A stretch of 64,000 nt of DNA from Psococerastis gibbosa (GCA_963971405.1 OZ020484.1:6882001-6946000); one strand, 5' to 3'; positions 10,815 through 22,144 are shown, counted from the stretch's first letter. Translations and numbers: made by a program. Notes: generated by a model not told the origin, from the letters alone.

Positions 10815-11013
10815 CAAGGCCGTAACCAGGATTTTTCTTCGGGGGGGGGGGGGGGGGTTTAGAAATTAGAAATTTCATTGGATATTACATAGTGGTTTGT
10901 ATTTTTTCTCTCAAAATCAGATTCTATCTAGTATCAAGCCATTTCATTTCGTGGAGGGGGGGGGGGGGGTTGAACCCCCATTAACAACCCCCCCCCCCGT
11001 AGCTACGGCCTTG
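10815..11013. mobile_element. hAT-type MITE with perfect 8-bp target duplication (family F)
   Basis: Ends CAAGGCCGTAACCAGGAT and, inverted, GTAGCTACGGCCTTG. The flanks agataaac/agataaac are identical. It contains three runs of G or C. A sister copy is at 24469-24650. Confidence 0.9.
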
Positions 11014-11471
11014 AGATAAACAATATCTGTAAGTCAATTCATCCTACATAATTCATACATATTTAAATAACAAAATAACTAACGATAGAACAAGAAATTA
11101 ATTAGCGCTCATGCCGTGTTCATTTTTCATAATTTTAAACACCTTAACAAAATAGTATTTATTAATTAATTAATTAGCTAAGAGTAGACAGCCACTATTT
11201 TTTTTTTTCAGAAAGCCAAAAAGTCGTTAAAGACTGTGTTATCAGCAACAATATATACAATGCAAGCAAGCTTTCATAATATCAAAGACAACAAATTGTA
11301 AAAGTACGTCGCGCCTAGCTAGGCTCTTCTTCTAAAGCCGGCTCGATAAAACAGGGTGTGTGACATTTAAAATACATTAAACTTTTGCAAAAATAAAACA
11401 AGAAACCTAACCTGGCAAGGAGAAGGGGTACCCATCTGCTCTAGCAATTTTTTTAACAAGCCCCCAGTAAT

Positions 11472-11508
11472 TATAAAAGTGGACTTGAACTCTGAATTTG
11501 TATCAGTC
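11472..11508 (+). promoter_or_regulatory. core promoter 1 of cluster gene 3
   Basis: TATAAAAG at 11472-11479 and TCAGTC at 11503-11508 give a 33-bp spacing from first T to the +1 A (11505). Leader 41 nt to the ATG at 11546. Confidence 0.78.
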
Positions 11509-11545
11509 GTATTGAGCACTACTGAGCTTACTAAACCTTCTCAAC

Positions 11546-14500
11546 ATGTACAAGTTTGTAAGTATTTTTCATTTCATTTGCTTAATTTGGTTTTTGGAAA
11601 TTCAGCAAGCCTCACTGCGTATGGTGGGACCTTTCTACAGCTGTTCATTAACCCCCCTCCTCACAAAATAATTATAAAAGTGAACTCTGACTTTGTATCT
11701 GTCATACATTCAGCACTATATATTGAGCGTTCTTCGCCTTTTAACATGTACAAGTTTGTAAGTATTTTCGTTTTCATTTGCTTAATTTGGTTTTTGGAAA
11801 TTCAGCAAGCCTCACTACGTTTGGTGGGCCTTCCTACAGCTGTTCATTAACCCCCCTTCCCCTACAAAATAATTATATAAGTGATCTTCAAGTCTGAATT
11901 TGTATCTGTCGTATATTGAGCACTATATATACTGTGTCTTCTAAACCTTTTAACATGCACCAATTTTAATGTATTTTCATCTCATTGGCTTAAATTTTTG
12001 AAAATCAGCACTGTATCTTGTTGGAATTTTCTCTTGCTGTTCATTAACCTTCAAATCGACTTGATTTCAACTCTCTCTTTTGGAAACAATCTGCATGCTG
12101 CTGGGTACGGTACTCTATTTGTATTAACCGTACAGTAGTCAGTAATGCCACGGATTTCGTAGTAGATGTGCTGATTACGCTGTAGGGCATGTTGCTGACA
12201 AGAATAGTCCAAATAGAGGAGAGGATCCTCTACCACATCCTAGGCCAAGACCCTCACAGGGTTTTTGTGCCAACGCCATCAAACGATAATTCCGCCTTTT
12301 GCCCTTTGTCCTTGGTTGATATCTTTTACCGCAGCCATCAGGCCTCAACCCTCGGTATAGGCTGCTGTTGCATGTTTTTCTTCGATGGACAACAATTTAC
12401 AATTTTGTTTTTGATTTTTTGTTGTTGGGGGGGGGGGGGCATTTTGTTTCTTGAATTCTTGCCTCCATTGCTGGTTAAAATTAGCTATTCTATCTCTGTA
12501 TTATAAGCAATTATATTATTACGGGTATAAATAATGCCTTTTTACAAAGTCCTTCTCAGCCGGAGCTACTTTGATTAAGGAATGATAGGCCGTGGTCGAT
12601 CTGAAAGCATACGTCTAAACATTTGACGTTGTTGACGAAACGGTTGGAAGTACGGTTCCAGATCGACCTTCCCGGATTCTATTGTACTTATTTAGTTATG
12701 AAAGTTATACACCCCTCATTGCCAGCTTTGCATGCACTCCAAATTCCATTTTCTCCTTAGCAGCACAACTTGGCTACACTATCCCACCCACATAGGACGT
12801 CCCGCTTGTTTTACATAACATATGCTCTCCAAAGCAAAATGAAAACGTAGCAGAATGTATAGGACTCGAACCTACAGCCTTGCACTCCTCTCCACTGTAC
12901 AACCTTCCCCCTTTTTCTATCCTACCCCTTGATAAGTCCTTTGACTACCTTCTATGTCTCCTTTCTCTCTTTAACTGCTAAAGTGTGTCTCCCTGCTTTA
13001 CATATCCTCCAAATCATAAATAAATAAAGACTTTATTTTTACCTGGGCAAACCATAAGACTAGAAAGTCTTCTATGGGATAATCCATCATTTCTTGAAAA
13101 AAATGTAGTAAGTGTGAGACTCCAAGGAACAACCTTCCCCCTAACTCCTTCCTCTCTACTTTTGTCCTGTCCTTCGGCTTCCCTTTTTCTCCTTCGCTAC
13201 TTACGTGTAACACTTACTCTAATCATCCAGCAATATCTACAAATGATTCTGTGGCCCCCTGCTTTTCATGCCCTCAAAAACCTGGCCAAAAAACGTAGCA
13301 AGTGTTACTCCTTCTAATCTACTTCCCCTGTTCCCATGCCCCTCCTCGTCTCCTTTCTCCTTCACTGCTTACGTAACACTCTCTCCAGCCATGTGCGCGG
13401 TTCTCCAGTACCTGCTTCCAGTAGGCCGTGATCTTGACCTTGGTCGAGGGCCCGCCCGGTTCATTGCACCGACCGCGACCGCCGTGGTCTCGACCTTACA
13501 CACCCAGTCTATCGTAACGTCTTGCCAAGACAGGTTCTCCGTGTTCTTGGCACTGAACGTGTGAGAAGTCCATGGAACAAGTAGGATTACGCCATACCTG
13601 ATAAGGGAAACTCCATCAATACTAAATCCGACGGACGAATTTGTTCTTACTTTTATTCTGTCCCAAAGCATGGGCAAACTAACATATTAATGTCAGACAT
13701 AAGAAACGCTGTTTGCTGAAATTTTGCAAAATTGATGCAAAAGAAATAATGTTGGTAGGCTTTGGAAGTACTCACCTTTTCAGTACTTTCCTGTCTTCCT
13801 GCCAACTTCGAAGCCTTGGGAGGGAAAACTGGGCATCTAACATCTAGGCGGTGCCGTGCAGTATTCCTTACTGTTGATGGAAGTCACCCTAATTTCTAAT
13901 TAGAGACGATCAAACATTATAAATTTTCATTAAACTGAGTTAAGTTGACAATTATGAAAATTATAGCATCAAGATGGATCTGAATCTAGAGGGGTTCGAA
14001 TCTCGTTAAGTCCAGATTTTTCTTGATGAAGCATTTAATAGCAATACTTATTTACTTTACTTTTTCGTGTCCAAGGTTGAGACTCATTAAAGTTTTTGGG
14101 CCCAGTGTTTTGCCACCTTGATGCCATTGTCCTGGCACTCCCAAAGATCGTCTAAAGTGCAGGTAGTGGGGCAGAGGGTGCATTGAAGCAGATGATTGTC
14201 ATCTTGGGTCGCACCACATTCGCACATCGTGGCGTTTTCCTAGTAGAAGCGACGCAGTTGCATTGTGTACCTTAATATTGTATTTAAACCTTCCTCTTCT
14301 TCTTTTACAGGCCGTTGTTGTTCTCGCCCTGGCCGCCACGGCCTTTGCTGACACCGTCGTCAAGAGCGCCCTCACCACCCCCTACCAGACACCCCTGGCT
14401 TACACCGCTGGCGTTCACTACCCCCAGTACGCCCAGTACGCCCAGTACCCTCAGTACGCTCAATACAATGGTCTTAACGCCTACCCCTACGCCGGATACC

Positions 14501-14754
14501 AGTCCGCTGGAGTCTACAGCCCATACTCTGCTCTGCCCGCCAGCTACTCCTACCCTGTCCACCAACAGGTCTACCAGAAGGCCGCTGTTGTAGCCCCCGC
14601 TAGCACCTACTCTGGCTACGCCGCTGCTGTACCTACCACCTACTCTGCTGCTCTACCTGCCACCTACTCCGCTGCTGTACCTACCACCTACTCCGCTGCT
14701 GTACCCGCCACCTACTCCGCTGCCGTCCCCGCTACCAGCACCTACGTCCATTAA
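11546..14754 (+). CDS. Cluster gene 3: longer secreted Tyr/Ala/Pro repeat protein, about 151 aa, two exons
   Basis: Exon 1 is 11546-11557 (ATG TAC AAG TTT, donor GTAAGT) or the duplicate 11746-11757. Exon 2 is 14311-14754, after a pyrimidine-rich acceptor ending in acag. The phase-0 join gives MYKF-AVVVLALAATAFA (signal peptide, likely cleavage before DTVVK) and a mature protein with three zones: an early PYQTPLAYTAG part, a Q-Y-A/P repeat around residues 45-60, and five C-terminal repeats of the form (Y-S-A-A-V/L-P-A/T-T). It ends in STYVH, not SYLYK. The composition (A, Y, P, S, T, V; no Cys) is like low-complexity cuticular proteins with AAP-type repeats. The linking of exon 1 to exon 2 over more than 2.5 kb is inferred from phase, donor/acceptor quality and the family plan. 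No other exon 1 or exon 2 lies between. Confidence 0.8.
11673..11704 (+). promoter_or_regulatory. core promoter 2 of cluster gene 3 (alternative first exon)
   Basis: TATAAAAG at 11673-11680. The initiator is altered to TCTGTC (11698-11703) where the family has TCAGTC. The first exon 11746-11757 and its donor are intact, so it could be a second, weaker start. Confidence 0.6.
11874..11970 (+). pseudogene. decayed third promoter/first-exon copy of gene 3
   Basis: TATATAAG at 11874-11881 and a TCTGTC initiator are still visible. The first exon reads ATG CAC CAA TTT TAA and the GTAAGT donor has become TAATGT, so it cannot splice in the family manner. Confidence 0.75.
12575..12690 (+). repeat. fragment of the palindromic repeat at 59960-60250
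   Basis: Contains gataggccgtggtcgatctg, a gttgacgaaacggttggaag block and cttcccggattct, which match one arm of the 59960-60250 element. Lies in the intron of gene 3. Confidence 0.5.
12795..12900 (-). repeat. old tRNA-derived SINE (family S1) relics
   Basis: The order gctctccaaagcaaaatg, gtagcagaatgt, ggactcgaacctacagcct resembles the S1 SINE read on the minus strand, with many substitutions. A second relic lies at about 13250-13300. Both are in the intron of gene 3. Confidence 0.4.
13970..14035. other. hairpin with tRNA T-arm-like loop
   Basis: Imperfect arms catcaagatggatctga and tccagatttttcttgatg enclose ggggttcgaatctcgttaag, a T-arm-like loop. The same plan with a better stem occurs at 59011-59081. 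Confidence 0.4.
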
Positions 14755-15190
14755 ATTGGCCCATTGACTGATGCCAACACTGCCGAGCTATCCATCAACG
14801 ATTAAGTTCCTGCTGGTCTGAGACGACCCCTCAAAAATTTGGCAACACTGTTTTTTTTTTTCAAAATTAAAACGTTCAATATTTTATAAAAATTTTGTTT
14901 TTCTTTGCATTCTTGTTTAGCATTCTGCGTCCTTTTAATTATCCAACGCCCACTCGTGGCTAGCGATATTGTGCCTTCAGTGACCTTCATAAAATGCCTC
15001 TTCATTCGCAGATTAGTGATCATCATAGCAATTTCTACCGAAATTTCGACGAATTCGAAAAGATAGCACGTCGCTACTGCGCGTCACCAAATGGCCAAAA
15101 TGCCAAGGGTGGGCGTTGGCTGGTAAGTAAGTAAGTAATTTCTACCTTGAAGACTGCAGCTCTGTAAAGGCAAGTCGTGCTATTGCCAAG
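14755..15190. other. 3' UTR and downstream flank of cluster gene 3
   Basis: The variant poly(A) signal ATTAAA at 14866-14871, behind a T run, is the best candidate for the transcript end. Nothing else coding is visible up to the retrotransposon remnant at 15190. Confidence 0.4.
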
Positions 15191-15465
15191 CCGCTACCTC
15201 AGGTTTTTCAACCAGGCTGTTCTTCTACTACCAGGAACCCTCTGTCCTGCCACATTCCCTTGGATTACTGCATTCAGAAGGGGATACTTTTCGTTTCTCC
15301 TCACAAGTATGTTAGTTTCCGTTTCTTAACCGTCAGCATCAACTCGGCTTCTGTACCCCTACGCCTCAGGACCTCAGCACTAGGGGCTCGGTCTCTCCAG
15401 GTTGTGCGCAGCATTCGTCTGTGTACCCCACATTAAAAATAATATACTGATTCTGTTCTCCATAC
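15190..15465 (-). mobile_element. non-LTR retrotransposon remnant, family L1 3' end
   Basis: Inverted copy of the blocks at 9980-10325: it shows the complements of aaaaacctgaggtagcg, ccaagggaa, cgaaaagtatc and cggaaactaacatac, then the NRIS-region complement. Several frameshifts. Confidence 0.6.
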
Positions 15466-15559
15466 CATGTAGAGTGATGTTAATCCGTTCTTACTGTATG
15501 GATTTGCATATTTTGGATTCGGGATTGCACTTTTCTTTGCATTCTTGTTCCCAGTGCAA

Positions 15560-15785
15560 GGACCGTAGTGACCGTGTAAGGGTAATATTATGGAAAGTGG
15601 AATCGGATGGAATCAACAGAAGAAAGCGGTGGAAGATCGAATTCATGGATTAACTGAAGAAGGATGCTGATGCTCGAATGTGACAAGTACTGAATAGGAA
15701 AGCGCTGGACCAAGAAAACTGGTGGATAATATGTAAGGAGTTGCTGCTAACCAAAGAATGTGACCTCAGAAGAAGAAGCAACACG
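15560..15785 (+). mobile_element. non-LTR retrotransposon remnant, family L3 3' end
   Basis: Reads NRRKRWKIEFMD, then K-K-D-A-D-A-R-M, NRKALDQENW and a CDLRRRS end followed by agaagaagaag. This fits the C-terminus of a LINE ORF2. An in-frame TAA interrupts it. Confidence 0.5.
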
Positions 15786-16264
15786 TACTTATTAGTGTAC
15801 GGTATGAAAGCATAGAAGACAAAAGAACAGCCAATAGGCTACAGTGCTACCTGACAAATATCTAAATAGTAAATACGCAATGAATTACATGCCAAACAAC
15901 GCAATATCCGGCTGATTATCAAAGATAAGTTATTCCACGTTATAATTCTAGGTTTCCAAGGCCGAATACAGGTACCTATAGGCCTGGAGGCAAGCCAAAC
16001 GTAGCTGTAGGTTTATTATTGGATGCGTTAGGTAGGTACTTTGGGAATCACCGGTCAATCAAGCAAGCAAGCCAAAACGATATAGCCAAGGTGTCTAATT
16101 AGGATTCTCATACGTAGTACAGAGAATTTATCATAGCCTGTGTTTGCGTATCAAAAGAGCCGAACAGTTACGTGGTAGGGCGGTAGCCGAAGAAGATGCA
16201 TTAGATATGGCTAGAAGCACTTCTAGCGTTCGGGATTGGCTCTGCGATCGAGGGGCGTAGAGCA

Positions 16265-16645
16265 TATGCTGCATAGAAAATTGGCACCCCGAAATGAAAT
16301 AGGCTACATTTAATTTTTAGTTCATTACCTAATTAGTTACCGTAGTAATTAAAAATTTGGCTCATTTAAGTGGTTGAAGACAACTTTGTGCAATAAAGTA
16401 TTTTAATTTTCGGTGTTGTACAGGTTCTTCCAGAAATTATATTTTACGTGAAATTTTAGTCCTCAATAATTATTATTGGGGAACTAAGGTACCAAAAATT
16501 AAAAATGTTCTATTATATGATGCGGGAAGTGGTCTTCTACTATTTGAATGAGCCAAATCTTTAATAATTTGCTTTGTAATAAAATGAAATGTCAATAATA
16601 ACAACAACGAATTTTGGGGTGCCAATTTTCTACGTAGCATGTAAA
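16265..16645. mobile_element. palindromic MITE, family P3
   Basis: Arm tagaaaattggcaccccgaa is mirrored by ttggggtgccaattttctac near 16615-16635, and the inner blocks aaatttggctcatttaag and tgaatgagccaaatcttt are also inverted. Diverged copies are at 39478-39715 and 42556-42910. Confidence 0.7.
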
Positions 16646-16894
16646 GGGAGGGGGGCGTTGGAAATTTATTTTCTTCATTTCTTGTAAAGGGTGCATCGTA
16701 AAAACGTTTGACTCCCCCCCCCCCCCCGCTAATGCTGAAATGACAACACAGCTGCGATTCATTTCAAATTTACAAAGAATGAGTGCATATAGTCTTCTTC
16801 AACTTATTAGAATATTATGAACACTTAATTCCAATCACAATAATTCTGAACCTAGGCCCCAAGTCTATACATATTTAGCTGCATCTTACATAAG

Positions 16895-17152
16895 CGTGAG
16901 GTGTGGGAGACATTTAAACAAAACGGGGACACTCACACCTACAACACGAGGCAACGGGGAGACCTTGTAAGGCCAGCGCCACGCACAGCCAAGTGTGAGC
17001 GACTGGATCCTATACTACAAGGTTTCGCCTACCTTAGAAAACTCCCGATTGAACTGAGAGCTGCGAGAAATGCTTCTAACTTCCCTAAAATGCTTAGAAA
17101 CCATCTCTTAGAGAAAGCTTTCTACACTGTCACTGAGGCACTAGCACAATGA
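16895..17152 (+). mobile_element. non-LTR retrotransposon remnant, reverse-transcriptase C-terminus (83 aa open frame)
   Basis: The open frame has THTYNTRQRGDLVRP, then KLPIELRAARNASNFPKML and R-N-H-L-L-E. The Y-N-T-R...LP..(I/L)R....F...L pattern is the usual ending of jockey/CR1-like LINE ORF2 proteins. The upstream part is absent, so it is a 5'-truncated insert. A (ttgta)-like A/T tail region follows. Confidence 0.6.
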
Positions 17153-17754
17153 CAATGACAGAACTACCTGATTTTGACGACACTCTGACGATTTTATCTT
17201 GTACTTTACATGTATTGTATAATTTAAAGGAAATATATATTGTATTGTATTGTACTGTATTGAAAGCAAGGTGTTTAGTAATATTGTATCACTTGTTTGT
17301 TATACCTATACTTATATACTTGTATTTAAAAGTTTTTAATATGCTTTGTAGTTAGACATCCCATTTTTTTTTTAAATATGCAGTAGGTAATTAACTACCA
17401 GTGGCGCCCCCCCCCTCGAGAAAAATTGCGAACTACTATGATACCACATATCGGAATTGGTAGGTACCAACCCAATTAGCATGGAACCACCCCCCCCCCT
17501 TTGGAGGCAAATTTATGAGTCCGCACTTGGTTATGCCTGCCCTCCTAACTATACCTGAGAATATTAGGCCTATTTAAAAAAAATATTTTGTATACAAAAG
17601 ACGATACTGCGGGCAGCATGTAAAACAGGCAGTCCCAAGTAATTCTATTTCAGTGAAAGAAAGGGCTTCACATCACTAAATTGTGCTATATAGACCAACT
17701 TCCTTGTTTTCTTTGTTTGTTTTCTTTGTTTGTTAAAAAAAAAGATTAACAAAC

Positions 17755-17905
17755 ATTTTAATGAATGTATCGCATTGACCTCTTCAGTCACCTCTGTAGG
17801 TTAGTACCCGTGTTGAGTTACGACACTTCTGCCATCCCATGGCGTGTTGAGACTCGCACAAGCAAAAGCACCACCCTGCCATTGAAGTCGGTTGCATGTA
17901 GTTCG
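17755..17905 (-). repeat. SINE-like family S2 copy
   Basis: On the plus strand it reads ttcagtcacctctgtaggtt, gtgttgagttacgacac and catggcgtgttgagactcgc. The right end is replaced by agttcgaattcaatgg. Confidence 0.65.
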
Positions 17906-17975
17906 AATTCAATGGAGGAATTTGTAAAAAATCGGCAAAAATGGAAAATAATACAATACTAGTCTTGTACGTAAC

Positions 17976-18210
17976 CAGGCGCGGATCTGGAATGAGACCA
18001 AGGAGGGGGCTAAGACTTAATATCGATTTTTTTTTTAAATAGGGTTGAAATATTGGGGGCTTACGGATTTTCAGAGCATTAAGGGTTCTATATTATAGGT
18101 AATTAATGCAATCGAGCACAAGGGGGTCCGGGGGGTGAAAAATAAGACAGAAATAGTGGGGGTTTACCAATTTTGAGGACCCTAATGGGGGGGGGGGGCT
18201 ATAGCGCCTG
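17976..18210. mobile_element. hAT-type MITE, family E
   Basis: Left end CAGGCGCGGATCTGGAATG, right end shortened to GCGCCTG. Flanks tacgtaac and tatgtaac agree at 7 of 8 bases. The inner ttacggattttcagagcatt and G/C runs are shared with 32090, 34831 and 35426. Confidence 0.75.
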
Positions 18211-19034
18211 TATGTAACTGAATCCCCCTTGTTTTACACTGGAATATTTACTTACTTACTGACTTCACATGACCAGCCAAACATTTATTAAGGGGTTGTC
18301 CAAAATTAAGCAGCTTGGACGGTATGACAAAAGTCAAGGTTCCAATATTCGATCCAATAAATATCGGTCTAAGAAAAATTGGAAAATGTAATACCTAAAC
18401 TGAAATTGTATTCTTCAACATAAACAATACAAATATTGGATTGGATATTGGGGGTCCCCCTATCACCAATTATTGTAATATATTGCAGCATACATGCTGT
18501 TGACCTATTGTAATGCTGTAATGTAATATTATATTTCTTCGATCGAATAAATCCAACAGCCAATAGCTAATAAGTACTCGTGGCAAAGTTTTTCATATTT
18601 TTCCAGGTTTTTCCGAATTTTTCCGCATTGCGTTTAATCCCCGACTATATGATTTTCGGCGGTGGTGCGGTACTAATTACCCGTAGTTAGTTGTGAAATA
18701 GAGTACCTAACAATCTCCAATAGATGTCTTCTCAAGCAGGTTATGGTTTTACAATGAAAAATAATGTTTTTAATGTATAAAGGAAAATCAAATTTTTAAC
18801 CGTCAGGTGTCAGCTTAGTTTAGGTTAATTATAGTTAAGGGGGTCTTGAAGGCACTTTGATCAAAACTCGGTTGAAAGAACCGGTCCAAGTTTCCTGTTC
18901 CTGTTTATCATATTAGTATGAGTACCGATCCTTCTCCTGAAGCAAAGTTCTGACGTAACAAGTTTAATTTTTATGAATTTCAGCTATCGTGTAAACGACT
19001 ATGAATGTGTTTTGTACGAATTGAAGCGTTAACT

Positions 19035-19235
19035 TTTTTTTTTTTTTTTTTTTAAAAAGGTTAACCGCATACAAAAAATGTAATGAATGTATCCGATTGA
19101 GCTCTTCAGTCGCCTCATTAAGGAGTTACCTAATAGGTACTTGTGTCGAGTTACGACACGTCTCCGATCGCATGGCGTGTAGAGACTCGCACAAGTACAA
19201 GCACGCTACCACCTGGCCATCAAAGTCGATAAAAA
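19035..19235 (-). repeat. SINE-like family S2 copy with A/T-rich end
   Basis: An 18-base T run and aaaaaggttaaccgcataca begin it, followed by gattgagctcttcagtcgcc, gagttacgacacgtctccga and acaagcacgctaccacctgg. It is one of the more complete copies. Confidence 0.7.
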
Positions 19236-19520
19236 CTACGTAGATAAAGAAGAATGAATACAAGCACTCATTGTCTCCACCCGTAAAGGATGCAGGGCAT
19301 GTTGCTGACCTATTAAATATACCACCTGTTAAATAAATAAATCAAATTTGAAGATAATATAACTGATTGTATTGCGGAAATTTTGTAGGAATTTGTTTCA
19401 AAAATTTTGGCAAGAGCTAAAAGCTACACCGAACGTGGTCAAGGGTTGTAGTCCATTTTCCGAAAACCAGAGGGCAGCAGGAGTCAGCATCAGTATTGTC
19501 AGCAGAGTCGCAGCAACTCT

Positions 19521-22144
19521 TCACTTGTACAAGTAGCTGTTGTAACCGGTGTAGGCTAGGGGGGCGGCATAACCATATCCGGCTCCATAGGCGTAGGGGT
19601 AAGCTCCGTAGCTCCTGACGCCAAGGTAGTTGGCTCCGTAACCGTAACCGTAGCCGGCTCCATAGGCGTAGGGGGAGGCGATGTACTGGGCGGAAGCCAC
19701 AGCGGCGAGGGCGAGAACAACGAGGATCTGAAGAAGAAACAAGCAATTACTAATAAACAAATTGTGAGTTTTTGTTCTACTCCGGAACCAGCGTAATATG
19801 CTCCCTATATTTTTAAGTGCTTAGTCTTATGCAGTTGTTATTAACATTGACTTAGACATGATAAATGTATCAGTGTATTACATCTGAGGGACACTGTCGT
19901 GTAGTAAAATTTTTCAAATAAATAAATAAAATAACGCTGTCGAATACTTTATCAGTCTCTTTATCTACTTTATGTGCCGATATTCTTCACTTTGCCAAAT
20001 GACCGATTCAACTAACTGCTCTGTAAACTCTCAGCGTGCGTTTAATTTCGTGTTATACCGTGAATGATGAGCAGTAAAGTAAAGTAAAATATATTCCAAT
20101 ATGGATTCGTTGATACAAAATTTAAAACAATACAGTATATGTAATAAGACTGTATGATAGGCCATCCACTCCGTACAGTGGACCTTTAAATGATTTTTTC
20201 GTTATTTGTCTATATTAGTGGTATTGTGACATTGTGAGGAGGTCCGCCTGCTTTACATGCCTTCTGAAGCATGGCCTGATAGTGTAGCAAGAGCGGGACC
20301 TGAACCAACAGCCTTTCGGGTGAAAGTCAGAATAAAGAAAGGAAGAAAGAATAGACGATGTCCATATGATTTCCTTTGTAATAAAGGAAGAAATAAATTG
20401 TAATGGGACTGGTCCAACTGACTGAGGTAAACTGCTGTGTCTGCACAATACGCAATACGTGTATTATGCTAGTAGGTCTAGGTCTGGGAAATATTAAAAT
20501 CGAATTTGCATAGCGTAATAAGCCTAATCATTAAGAGTAGGGGAAAAACCTTGTAAATGTAAAAATAAATAAATAATTTTTTTGTTCTATTGCTAAGCCA
20601 ATCTAGCGGAGTTAGGGCTAAAAAGCCCTCTCTTACACTCAACTAGAAAGGCCCGGGGCCGCCTGCTTTGCATGCTCTCCGAAGCAGAAAATGTAGCAAG
20701 TGTGGGGCTCGAACCAACAACCTCCGAGTGGAAGTCTGTGTCTGTACCACTACTCTACATGTCCCGACAACGTAGAGTAGTCAAAAATATCAGGACAGTG
20801 GAAATTTTTCGGAGTATTTAGATAATTTGTAATTGGTCACAATTATTGAATTTGAATTTAAAAAAAAAACTATTGGTGTAATAGTACCGAGGAAAGATTT
20901 AAAAAAACTGTAATATTGGTTTTTGCGGAGGCCAAATGTTAGTTATCGAAATGTAGAGGATCATTTCTGTTAATTTAATGGATATTTTTGACAGCTCTAC
21001 GATCGATACTATTATATACGGTATTATATAAGTCAACTTTGTGCATGAAACGCGTAGGGGGGGGGGGGAGGGGGCTACTCTGATTTGCTCTTAAAATATG
21101 AGCTCTAGTTCTGTGTCAGCAGTAATGAACTTGGGAACTATTTTTGATATACCTACTACTAACATACTGCAATTCAACAAGTGTTGAAAGTAGCATTAGA
21201 GTGTATTACAGCACTTTGACTTTGACACAAAAGATTGTAGGTTCGAGTGGCCTGACTTGTAACATTTTCTGGCCAAGCTCGGGAGGGCATGTTAGGCAGG
21301 CAGCCACACTATTATAATGAAGCGTTAGAGGGCGTTGCTGCCTATTAGTTGATTCAGATGCAAAATATGAAATAATTTAATAGTAACATTAATGCTATGT
21401 ATAAAATAGTTGAGAAGCAGTTTTTCAAGTGGATTTCCAAATATTTTGTAAAGAAAGCACACATGGGTATTTCTGAGCAAAATAATTAATTCCTCGTTAT
21501 AAAGATATTGGTCTGATTGAGAATTCATAAAAAATACAAACTTTTGAAGTAAATTTGAATTTTCACAACTGAAATAGGTATAATCTATTAATCTTGAAAA
21601 ACACGGTTTCGTGTAATAAATAGATTTTACAGATTAATAGTACGGTACTATATCATTCGGATAAATTGATAAATACAAATTTTTATGAGGCTATTTTCAT
21701 ATCTTTACACCTGTGGAACCTGGAATTATTAAATTATTTATTTATATATATATATATTTATTTTATTTAAATTATTAAATTTCCTAAAAAATACCGAGAC
21801 ATCCATTGCATATATAATATTTCGGAATCTTTGCCTTTAAAGAAATTTAAGAATAAAAAAATTTGGAAACCCAAAGCTAGCATACAACATTGACAAACTT
21901 TTTCAATAAAAAAATTAAATATTGTACCCCAATATGCCCCATACTACGTAGCGAACGTATATTATGGTAAAAGTTTGAATATAATGGAGCTACAGAACAT
22001 CTATAGTTAGAAAAAAATATTCCCAAAAATAATTCGAACTCCCGACTTTCAGATAGCCAGTGACAACCATGTTAACCACTACACTAATAAGCCCTAGCAG
22101 AAAAATCCCCAAAACAATGACAAGGTACTTACAAGCTTGTACAT
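19521..22144 (-). CDS. Cluster gene 4: small Gly/Tyr-rich secreted peptide, 72 aa, two exons
   Basis: Exon 1 is 22133-22144 (ATG TAC AAG CTT, donor GTAAGT). Exon 2 is 19521-19727, after the acceptor cttcttcag. The product is MYKL-ILVVLALAAVASA (signal peptide) and a 55-residue mature peptide starting QYIASPYAYGAGYGYGYG, with a second AYGAGYGYA block and the family C-terminus NSYLYK. It has more Gly-Tyr than its neighbours and no cysteine. The intron of 2405 bp holds an S1 SINE, further S1 fragments and a tRNA-like element just downstream of exon 1. The initiating ATG is the first one after the predicted TSS. A secreted matrix role is inferred from composition. Confidence 0.88.
20215..20330 (-). 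repeat. partial tRNA-derived SINE (family S1)
   Basis: Has cctgctttacatgcc, tctgaagcatgg, gtgtagcaagagcgggacct and gaaccaacagcctttcgggt, the head half of S1 read on the minus strand. Lies in the intron of gene 4. Confidence 0.6.
20566..20768 (-). repeat. tRNA-derived SINE, family S1 (good copy)
   Basis: Read on the minus strand the head has an A-box-like TAGAGTAGTGGTACAGAC and a B-box-like TTGGTTCGAGCCCC, followed by a body ending in agccctaactccgctag and an AAT/AAAT-rich tail. This is the plan of a tRNA-derived SINE. Relatives are at 1-64, 12795-12900, 20215-20330 and 28200-28375. Lies in the intron of gene 4. Confidence 0.72.
21998..22093 (-). repeat. tRNA-like element in intron of gene 4
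   Basis: On the minus strand GGGCTTATTAGTGTAGTGG carries an A-box match and GGGAGTTCGAAT a B-box match about 40 bases later, ending in ATTTTT, a Pol III stop. The T-stem and acceptor stem do not pair, so a working tRNA is unlikely. It is better called a tRNA pseudogene or SINE head. Confidence 0.5.

Larger units (their letters stand above)
11460..12047 (+). repeat. tandem triplication of promoter plus first exon of cluster gene 3
   Basis: Three units of about 200 bp each carry a TATA box, an initiator-like sequence, a short leader and ATG, and then a shared intron start (gtatttt, catttgcttaattt, gaaattcagcaagcctcact) and a ctgttcattaacc end. The ATGs are at 11546, 11746 and 11955, so the spacings are 200 and 209. 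Units 1 and 2 keep ATG TAC AAG TTT-GTAAGT. Unit 3 reads ATG CAC CAA TTT TAA TG and has lost the donor. Confidence 0.88.

Noticed and set aside
14263..14310. Unspliced start MCTLILYLNLPLLLLQ for gene 3
   Set aside because: It would read through the pyrimidine tract and acceptor. The family plan with a 12-nt first exon and phase-0 acceptor at 14310/14311 explains the locus better.
21998..22093. Possible functional tRNA gene on the minus strand
   Set aside because: A- and B-box-like words are present, but the T-stem and acceptor stem do not pair, so it was listed only as a tRNA-like repeat.
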